From the NCBI GenBank assembly GCA_002368665.1, contig DFEK01000005.1, positions 243,037 through 307,036 on the forward strand: 64,000 nt of DNA, in the 5' to 3' direction. Position 1 is the stretch's first letter; the number at the start of each line of letters is the position of its first letter. Source of the DNA: Lachnospiraceae bacterium UBA3804 (GTDB lineage Bacteria > Bacillota > Clostridia > Lachnospirales > Lachnospiraceae). A model generated the notes under the pieces. The model was not told the DNA's origin. It ran no database searches and was given only the letters and a program-made list of their open reading frames with translations. Shown one piece after another: positions 58,867 to 64,000 of the stretch. The translations under genes and the position numbers were made by a program.

Positions 58867-58896
58867 TTGATTTTTCGGGGGGGGGTATGAGATAAT
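58867..58896 (+). promoter_or_regulatory. Promoter with a G9 tract in its spacer
   Basis: TTGATT (58867-58872), 18-bp spacer, GATAAT (58891-58896). The spacer contains nine consecutive G (58877-58885). A change of one G would give 17 or 19 bp, so slipped-strand mutation could switch the operon's output. Confidence 0.65.
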
Positions 58897-58938
58897 GTAT
58901 GTTTGAATAAGTGTATTATCAAGGAGCGTATTGCCGGA

Positions 58939-59853
58939 ATGCGTGAATATTATTTTGCAAACTACCGTCTGCTTACGGACGATGAAATAAGTGAACATGA
59001 ATCCATGCAGTATCTCTCTGCGTTCCGGAACGAGATGCCCTATACCCATACCTTCACGGTTCATATGGGTGAAGAAACTCTGCTGGACAAAAAATACGAA
59101 GAAGTCTTAAAGCACACGCAGATGTGTACTACGGAGAATTTTGCTGTTTATGATGATGAGAACTCATGGAGTGCCATAAGCCTGCTGAATGAGGATTTCA
59201 TAAAATATCACATGAAGTATGTGGTTACTGCTTCAAAGGATTATAGCGAAATGACTGTGTATATGTCGAATGAGCCGTATTACTCTGAAGCAAGGGACAA
59301 ATGGAAAAAGCCGCACATCCCGTTTTCAAGCATAGTCCGTACATTCTGTGAGGCGGGAATGGTAATGCATGACGGTCTTCCTCTTCATGCTTCCATGGTG
59401 GAGAAGGACGGACAGGGTATCATTTTCTTAGGACCTTCCGGTATGGGGAAATCCACGCAGGCGAAGTTGTGGGAAAAGTATCAGAAAGCTGATTTTATCA
59501 TAGGCGACAGACCGGGATTGCGGTATATTGACGGTACATGGTATGGCTTCGGTATGCCGTGGGATGGCAAGGACAATATCAGAAATCAGAAGAAAGTACC
59601 TATCATAGCACTGGTTTCTTTGGAACAGGCAAAGGAAAACCGGATAAAAAAACTGACAACGCAGCAGGCAATGCTGGTGCTTCTGAACCAGGCTATGATG
59701 CCGATGTGGGATAATGCAGCAATGGATAAGGCAATGACACTTATGGGAAAACTGGCTGGAGATGTTCCATTTTATCACCTTAAGAATCTGCCTGATAAAA
59801 ATGCCACAGATATAACTTACAAGGCAGTATTTGAGGAGGAGACCGATGGATAA
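58939..59853 (+). CDS. HPr kinase-like protein (peptide-cluster kinase)
   Basis: A 304-residue protein. The C-terminal half is HprK-like: P-loop LGPSGMGKSTQAK (residues about 175-187), then GDRPGLRYIDGTWYGFGMPW and a long helical end. The N-terminal half (about 1-150) is not classical HprK but is usual in peptide-cluster homologues. In paeninodin-type lasso clusters such kinases phosphorylate a serine of the precursor. ATG 58939 has AAGGAG twelve bases upstream. It overlaps the radical SAM gene by 8 bases. Confidence 0.83.
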   Translation: MREYYFANYRLLTDDEISEHESMQYLSAFRNEMPYTHTFTVHMGEETLLDKKYEEVLKHTQMCTTENFAVYDDENSWSAISLLNEDFIKYHMKYVVTASKDYSEMTVYMSNEPYYSEARDKWKKPHIPFSSIVRTFCEAGMVMHDGLPLHASMVEKDGQGIIFLGPSGMGKSTQAKLWEKYQKADFIIGDRPGLRYIDGTWYGFGMPWDGKDNIRNQKKVPIIALVSLEQAKENRIKKLTTQQAMLVLLNQAMMPMWDNAAMDKAMTLMGKLAGDVPFYHLKNLPDKNATDITYKAVFEEETDG

Positions 59854-60940
59854 GATTTCTTTTAACGAGTTTACAAAGCTGATGGCGGATAACGCATATA
59901 AGTCTGACACGCCGTCAACAGGGTCTTTTGAACTGACTCCGCTCTGCAATCTGGACTGTAAGATGTGCTATGTCCATTTGCAGGACCCCTCCGTAAAGGA
60001 AAGAATGCTCAGAAAAGAGCAGTTGATCCCGCTGATTCAGGGTGCGATAGATGACGGAATGATGGTCGCTCTGCTTACCGGAGGGGAGGCGATGACACAC
60101 CCGGATTTCTGGGATATCTATATGTATCTGATCGAACACGGCGTGTCGGTGCAGGTCAAGACCAACGGCATTCTGCTGAATGAGGAGAATATCAGAAAAT
60201 TTACGGAGTATCCGCCATTCAGAATCGATGTATCACTCTATGGCTGTGACAGTGAGTCTTATGTAGCTGTAACCGGAATGGACGCTTTTGAGACAGTTAC
60301 AAAGAATATCCGCGCGGCGATAGATATGGGACTCAACATACGGCTTATGATCACGCCAAGCAGTTTTCTGTCTCCGTGGATAGAGCAGACTATGACACTG
60401 GCGAGAACTTTTGATGTTAGAGTTAATGTCAGTGGTATGCTTTTGGAGCCTAATCCCGATACCGGAAGGCATAAAAGTGAATTTGATCTTTCCAACACAG
60501 AAGTTGACAAAATAATGGAAATGAAAAAGGAGATCTTCTTTCCGGATTACAGTCAGGAAGATAATGAGATTTATGGTCATTCAGACAGACCGGATGTATC
60601 GGAAAAAGGACTATACTGCAATGCCGGGAGAACAGGTTTTGCGTTAAACTGGGATGGCACCCTGGCACCATGTCTTGCATTTCCGAAAACGGTTATAAGT
60701 GTGAATACGCTTGAAAAGGGTTTCCATCGGGCGTGGTCGGAATTGAATGAGGCGATCAGGAACTTTGAGATCCCAGAGAAATGCCATAGCTGTGAATACA
60801 ACACAAGATGCCATTACTGCCCGGTTTCGCACAGCAGGACAGCGGATCGACACCTGTGCGACGAAGCGGTATGTGCTTATACCATAGAACGCATTGAAAT
60901 GGCAAATAATGATAATAATACTGAAAATAAAGGAGAATGA
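59846..60940 (+). CDS. Radical SAM/SPASM peptide maturase
   Basis: A 364-residue enzyme. The radical SAM cluster motif is CNLDCKMC (residues about 33-40), binding a 4Fe-4S and AdoMet. The SPASM domain has CNAGRTGFALNWDG and CHSCEYNTRCHYCP with CDEAVC at the end, binding auxiliary clusters. Such enzymes form carbon-carbon, thioether or epimer modifications on ribosomal peptides. AGGAGGAG precedes ATG 59846. It is coupled by overlap to HprK-like and PqqD-like genes, so it probably modifies the small peptide encoded at 61258. Confidence 0.9.
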   Translation: MDKISFNEFTKLMADNAYKSDTPSTGSFELTPLCNLDCKMCYVHLQDPSVKERMLRKEQLIPLIQGAIDDGMMVALLTGGEAMTHPDFWDIYMYLIEHGVSVQVKTNGILLNEENIRKFTEYPPFRIDVSLYGCDSESYVAVTGMDAFETVTKNIRAAIDMGLNIRLMITPSSFLSPWIEQTMTLARTFDVRVNVSGMLLEPNPDTGRHKSEFDLSNTEVDKIMEMKKEIFFPDYSQEDNEIYGHSDRPDVSEKGLYCNAGRTGFALNWDGTLAPCLAFPKTVISVNTLEKGFHRAWSELNEAIRNFEIPEKCHSCEYNTRCHYCPVSHSRTADRHLCDEAVCAYTIERIEMANNDNNTENKGE

Positions 60941-60942
60941 TG

Positions 60943-61206
60943 ATGATCAAGGAAGGTTTTGTGCTTAGAAAAATGCCGGGAATGAATCTTGTTATGCCGA
61001 CAGGCGCAAATGTGAAGGAGTTTAAGGGAGCATTAGTTCTGAATGACACCGGAGCTTTGATCTTTTCCGAATTGAAAAGCGGAAGAACGATCGAGGAAAC
61101 AGCTGAAACTCTTACCCGCGAATATGATGTAACGCTTGAAAAAGCAAAGAGCGATGTTGAAAAGACGATCGCTTCGTTGAAAGAAGCAGGCGTTATCAAT
61201 GCTTAG
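60943..61206 (+). CDS. PqqD-like precursor-recognition protein
   Basis: An 87-residue protein. The PqqD/RRE winged-helix is complete: VLRKMPGMNLVMPTG, LNDTGALIFSELKSGRTIEE, and a helical end with YDVTLEKAKSDVEKTI. PqqD proteins bind the leader of the precursor peptide and present it to the radical SAM enzyme. Starts at 60937, 60940 or 60943 are all possible; 60943 has the best spacing to AGGAG. It overlaps or abuts the SPASM gene. Confidence 0.88.
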   Translation: MIKEGFVLRKMPGMNLVMPTGANVKEFKGALVLNDTGALIFSELKSGRTIEETAETLTREYDVTLEKAKSDVEKTIASLKEAGVINA

Positions 61207-61257
61207 TATATGATCCCTTCAGGGCTTATATAAATTTTACGAAAGGAGATTACTGCA

Positions 61258-61383
61258 ATGGACAATGAAAAGAAGGTCTATGAAGAGCCTACTGTTACTA
61301 TGGTAGAGTTTGATTTCAGTGACAGAATTGCTGCTTCAGGCTGTCCTTTTTCTACATCTGAATGCGGCCTGAGCCCGTTTTAA
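61258..61383 (+). CDS. Candidate precursor peptide, 41 residues, two cysteines
   Basis: A short gene with AAAGGAG eight bases before the ATG. The peptide begins with a charged leader (MDNEKKVYEEPTVTMVEFDF) and ends in a presumed core after an AASG-like junction: GCPFSTSECGLSPF, with Cys residues seven apart. The conserved type of leader (KxYExPxVxxVEFDF, DRIAASG) is typical of radical SAM-linked peptides in Clostridia. It lies 51 bases after the PqqD gene and is followed by its own terminator, which would allow high expression. The final product could be a thioether- or disulfide-bridged peptide; nothing is proven. Confidence 0.7.
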   Translation: MDNEKKVYEEPTVTMVEFDFSDRIAASGCPFSTSECGLSPF

Positions 61384-61413
61384 CTAACCGGGATACCGGA
61401 CACAAAATTGTTG

Positions 61414-61455
61414 ACTCCTCCGACCTTTTTTCGGGAAGGCGGAGGAGTTGTTTTT
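61414..61455 (+). terminator. Terminator behind the precursor gene
   Basis: ACTCCTCCG / CGGAGGAGT stem with short inner pairing, followed by TTGTTTTT. Partial read-through would feed the kinase and nucleotidyltransferase genes. Confidence 0.85.
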
Positions 61456-61502
61456 CAGAATCGTAATGGTGGATACAATAACAGCCGAGGGTGTGTTCTT
61501 AA
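61435..61502 (+). repeat. Direct repeat, left copy (damaged 5' end of the nucleotidyltransferase gene)
   Basis: From GAAGGCGGAGGAG to GTGTGTTCTTAA it repeats 62651-62736, but lacks the 17-18 bases that carry the ribosome binding site there, plausibly lost between two ATGG copies. It still opens a frame (ATG 61466) that runs into the kinase. Confidence 0.85.
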
Positions 61503-61600
61503 TGGGGAGAATACCGGAAACGATTTCCGGACGTCGGAATACTATAAGTTGGCAGGATATCTCCAGAGTATTTGAAAAGAAGACGGCAAGGAGGTACGGT

Positions 61601-62539
61601 ATGAATCACGAAGCGCTCATACGACGGCAATGGCCGGACTATGAGGTATTGGGTGTCCTGGGAGAGGGAACAAGTGGCCGCGTCTATGAGATCGCGCACA
61701 AGAGTCCGACCGGCGAGGTGCGGTACGCGGTCAAGGTCATTTCTTCCGAGAAGGCACCGGAGCGAGTTCGCCAAGGGGGAGCCCGGGACGAAATCAAACA
61801 ATATCCGGAAAAGTGCGTGAAGGACCTGAGCCTGGAGGCACGGGTGATGCAGATCCTGAAAGGAGACCCACACATCGTCTCCATAGAGGATTTCGCCGTG
61901 ATGCACGATGAGGAATCCAATCAAGATCATGTACTGATCCGCATGGAGCTGTTGAAGCCTTTCAGGCTTTGGCGTGAACAGCGTGGCGAACTGACCCAAG
62001 AGGACATCGTTCGCCTTGGAATAGACTTGTGCCTCGCCGTGGAGCACTGCCACAGAAACAAGATCGTCTACCGTGACTTCCATCAACACAACATCTTCGT
62101 GGACGCGGACAGTCATTTCAAGCTGGGGGATTTTGGCTCTGCCAGGATGGAGGAGTTCTGCCAACCGAAAAATGATCGTACGGGGAATGTAATGAATAAT
62201 GGCGCGGAGGGATATACCAAGGAACTGAATCCCCGGAATCATGAAAGCATTGTGAAGAAGGATATATATTGTGCAGGTATGTTTCTGTATAAGTTGTTAA
62301 ACTCTGACACTTATCCATTCCTGCCTGCGGATCGTTCCGTAACGACGATGGAACGGAAAATTGCCTTTGAGGTGTTCAAGCGCGGCATTCTGCCTTTGCC
62401 CCCGCCGAAGCACGCCGACGCAGCGCTGTCAGAAATCGTGCTAAAAGCCTGCGCCCCTGATCCTGAGCAGCGCTACGCCTCTGCCCGGGCACTCAGGGAA
62501 GCTCTTGAGGCGCTTTCCGGGACACCGCCGGCAGAATAA
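61601..62539 (+). CDS. Hanks-type Ser/Thr protein kinase, inserted in the cluster
   Basis: A 312-residue kinase. P-loop GEGTSGRVYEI (residues about 16-26), VAIK-like YAVKV, catalytic loop YRDFHQHNIFV (H of HRD replaced by Y, catalytic Asp and Asn kept), and DFG in LGDFGSARM. There is no membrane segment or PASTA repeat. AAGGAGG lies before ATG 61601, but the frame extends back to ATG 61466 in the damaged repeat and could add 45 residues. The gene is GC-richer than its neighbours and flanked by direct repeats, so it is a later arrival. Its targets are unknown. Confidence 0.85.
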   Translation: MNHEALIRRQWPDYEVLGVLGEGTSGRVYEIAHKSPTGEVRYAVKVISSEKAPERVRQGGARDEIKQYPEKCVKDLSLEARVMQILKGDPHIVSIEDFAVMHDEESNQDHVLIRMELLKPFRLWREQRGELTQEDIVRLGIDLCLAVEHCHRNKIVYRDFHQHNIFVDADSHFKLGDFGSARMEEFCQPKNDRTGNVMNNGAEGYTKELNPRNHESIVKKDIYCAGMFLYKLLNSDTYPFLPADRSVTTMERKIAFEVFKRGILPLPPPKHADAALSEIVLKACAPDPEQRYASARALREALEALSGTPPAE

Positions 62540-62650
62540 GGCGACGCAAGCGAATGTGTTTTTTTACGGACATATGATTGCCGGATTGCAAGTTCACGGA
62601 TCCATTTTGAAAAAATTACCGTGCATAAACCCGGTGATGCCCGATTGGAA

Positions 62651-62736
62651 GAAGGCGGAGGAGTTGTTTTTCAGAATCGTAATGGAGGTGATAAAGATAT
62701 GGTGGATACAATAACAGCCGAGGGTGTGTTCCTTAA
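62651..62736 (+). repeat. Direct repeat, right copy (intact 5' end of the nucleotidyltransferase gene)
   Basis: Matches 61435-61502 across about 68 bases but keeps the GGAGGTGATAAAGAT leader and ATG. The kinase gene and about 200 flanking bases lie between the copies. No transposase was found. Confidence 0.85.
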
Positions 62737-63853
62737 CACCGTAGCTGCTGTTTTGAATAATAAAAGACCTTCTGTACTGCCGGAAGGGATAAAAGCGGAC
62801 GATATATTTACTATCGGTTCGGGAAGGAATATGGCACCGATCACTTTCTGCGCTCTGAATATGATAGAGCCGAAGCCCGCAAGCGATAAATGGGGTGAAT
62901 ACCAAAAACGCTTTCTGGACGACTGTATGCGCAGCGAGATACAGATGTCGGAGTATAACAAGCTGGTGGAGTATCTCTGCGGGAATGGTGTGAAGATAAT
63001 TCCGCTAAAGGGCTGTGTGATGAAGGAATTGTATCCTTCTCCGAATTTTCGTGTTATGTCAGATGTGGACTTGCTATACAAGGGAGTAACAGCGAAGGAA
63101 TTAGCCGCTTTGATGGAGGCTTTCGGATATTCCACGGAAAACCTGGAAAAGGGAGTTCACGATATCTTCCATAAAAGTCCGTGCATGAATATTGAATTGC
63201 ACAGGCATCTGATGGCAGATGACAGCCCATATAAGCCGATCTTTGATAATATATTTGAACGGGCGGTCCTTGATGAGAGGATTCCGAATCTGTATCATCT
63301 GACACCGGAGGATATGTACATTCATGAGCTTGCCCATGCTGCAAAGCATTTTAAGAATCGCGAGGCACATATCCGTCATGTGGGAGATATCTATGTGCTG
63401 AACCAGAAGTATGCTAAAGGATGGAATACTGACTATATAAGAAAGCAGCTGGATTCAGTGGGGCTACTGAAATTTGAAGAGAAGATCAGGTCATTAGCGT
63501 ATACGTTTTTCGGTGATGAGTCGATAGAGGTTTCCGAATTGGATATGGAGATGTTCTTTCCCGAAAATAGAAAGCTCCCCGATAGGATGGGTTGGAAGTA
63601 TATGGATAAGGGCGGGAAGAGCCGGGTGATGTTTTTCCTGAGCAGGACATTTTATCCATATTCGGGTATGTGCCTCAGGTATCCAGTTTTGAAAAAGTGG
63701 CCGATACTCCTTCCTTTTGCGTGGATACATAGAATTATTGATGTTTTGCTTCATAGAAGAGAAAATGTTGCTAAAATCGCAAGTGTTAAAGTGAATGATG
63801 AAGATGCAAGGCATGTCAGGCGGCTTATGGATAACTTCGGATTGAGCGATTAG
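62699..63853 (+). CDS. Nucleotidyltransferase family protein (peptide-cluster type)
   Basis: A 384-residue protein of the PF14907-like group. The active-site region reads IIPLKGCVMKELYPSPNFRV then MSDVDLLYKG, giving the acidic pair of nucleotidyltransferases (residues about 101-130). The C-terminal 200 residues are helical and recur in lasso and radical SAM peptide clusters. ATG 62699 follows GGAGGTG. Its first codons are duplicated upstream at 61466. It may nucleotidylate the peptide or an enzyme; the acceptor is unknown. Confidence 0.83.
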   Translation: MVDTITAEGVFLNTVAAVLNNKRPSVLPEGIKADDIFTIGSGRNMAPITFCALNMIEPKPASDKWGEYQKRFLDDCMRSEIQMSEYNKLVEYLCGNGVKIIPLKGCVMKELYPSPNFRVMSDVDLLYKGVTAKELAALMEAFGYSTENLEKGVHDIFHKSPCMNIELHRHLMADDSPYKPIFDNIFERAVLDERIPNLYHLTPEDMYIHELAHAAKHFKNREAHIRHVGDIYVLNQKYAKGWNTDYIRKQLDSVGLLKFEEKIRSLAYTFFGDESIEVSELDMEMFFPENRKLPDRMGWKYMDKGGKSRVMFFLSRTFYPYSGMCLRYPVLKKWPILLPFAWIHRIIDVLLHRRENVAKIASVKVNDEDARHVRRLMDNFGLSD

Positions 63854-63888
63854 TTTTTGCAGTTTAAGACAAGAAAGGGCATGGTTGT

Positions 63889-64000
63889 TTGGAAAAGATT
63901 CTGTTAAGAATAGAACAATGGAACAGCATGAAGGACACGGACGGGCTGGTTGATATTCCGGTGTGGTTTCAGGTAACCGGTAATAGTATGTTTCCCTTTA
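63889..64000 (+). CDS. S26 signal peptidase-like protein, 3' partial (cut by window end)
   Basis: Only the first 37 codons are seen, from a TTG at 63889 with AAAGGG in front. The segment VWFQVTGNSMFPF contains the GNSMFP signature of S26/LexA-like peptidases with the catalytic Ser. In such clusters this protein probably removes the leader. The frame is still open at the window end. The TTG start is tentative. Confidence 0.65.
   Translation, partial: MEKILLRIEQWNSMKDTDGLVDIPVWFQVTGNSMFPF

Noticed and set aside
61466..61600. A separate small gene made of the duplicated nucleotidyltransferase start
   Set aside because: The frame is only the damaged repeat running into the kinase; the ribosome binding site is deleted.
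61499..62242. 247-codon minus-strand frame across the kinase gene
   Set aside because: Antisense shadow of the kinase; the kinase motifs on the plus strand are unambiguous.
61435..62736. Insertion sequence around the kinase
   Set aside because: No transposase and no terminal inverted repeats, only long direct repeats.
58807..64000. Lasso peptide cluster
   Set aside because: No asparagine-synthetase-like cyclase or B-type transglutaminase-like protease is present; the SPASM enzyme points to another chemistry.
1..64000. CRISPR arrays, tRNA or rRNA genes
   Set aside because: No regularly spaced identical repeats and no tRNA- or rRNA-like segment were noticed on either strand; a tRNA hidden in a short gap cannot be fully excluded by eye.

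Overview
The window reads as a Lachnospiraceae-type (Clostridia, Firmicutes) chromosome carrying a large prophage. Support for this is strong AGGAGG-type ribosome binding sites, a perfect CIRCE operator, YtrA-type GntR/CPBP/DUF5808 genes, a C_GCAxxG_C_C protein, and a SymE-ParA-ParB-led phage element of a kind common in gut Clostridia. The genus cannot be fixed from sequence alone. No rRNA, tRNA or CRISPR array was seen.

Region 1 (1-17310) is chromosomal. It holds a type IV toxin-antitoxin-like pair, a CIRCE-controlled Hsp20, a YoaK-family membrane protein, a lipoprotein, an RsbW-like fragment and a CPBP protease/GntR/DUF5808 operon with a palindromic operator. It continues with a HAD phosphatase next to a C_GCAxxG_C_C gene and the deletion scar of its paralogue, a type I toxin-like micro-gene, a peptide deformylase, a Nudix hydrolase, an orphan 450-residue protein, a secreted protein, a DUF4143 ATPase behind two palindromes and a second lipoprotein. 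It ends in a PLD/DEAD helicase gene cut off inside its Walker B box, which I take as the left edge of the inserted element.

Region 2 (17310-28000) is the element's left arm. A structured RNA region precedes a SymE-like protein, ParA, ParB (with a perfect palindrome inside parB) and a small protein. A defence island follows: a controller-like HTH gene overlapping a C5 cytosine methyltransferase on the plus strand, faced by a tight minus-strand operon of NACHT NTPase, HTH, NgoFVII/PLD-type nuclease, Z1 ATPase and Vsr endonuclease.

Region 3 (28000-58806) is a siphovirus genome in normal order. Early and replication genes come first (sigma-like factor, DUF2800, DUF2815, DNA polymerase A, KilAC antirepressor, DUF4406, VapE primase/helicase, VRR-NUC, SNF2 helicase, DUF1492). 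Packaging follows (HNH, TerS, two tandem ParB-like proteins, a second C5 methyltransferase, TerL), then HK97-type head, tail with a programmed -1 frameshift, tape measure, baseplate, fibre, holin and amidase. No integrase and no obvious lysogeny repressor are inside the window.

Region 4 (58807-64000) is a peptide-maturation-like cluster: HPr-kinase-like protein, radical SAM/SPASM enzyme, PqqD-like protein, a 41-residue two-cysteine peptide too short to be called routinely, an inserted Ser/Thr kinase, a nucleotidyltransferase and the start of an S26 signal-peptidase-like gene. Its promoter spacer contains a run of nine G, next to three tandem 9-10 bp repeats. I judge this cluster and the NACHT/Z1/Vsr island the two most likely undescribed systems here.
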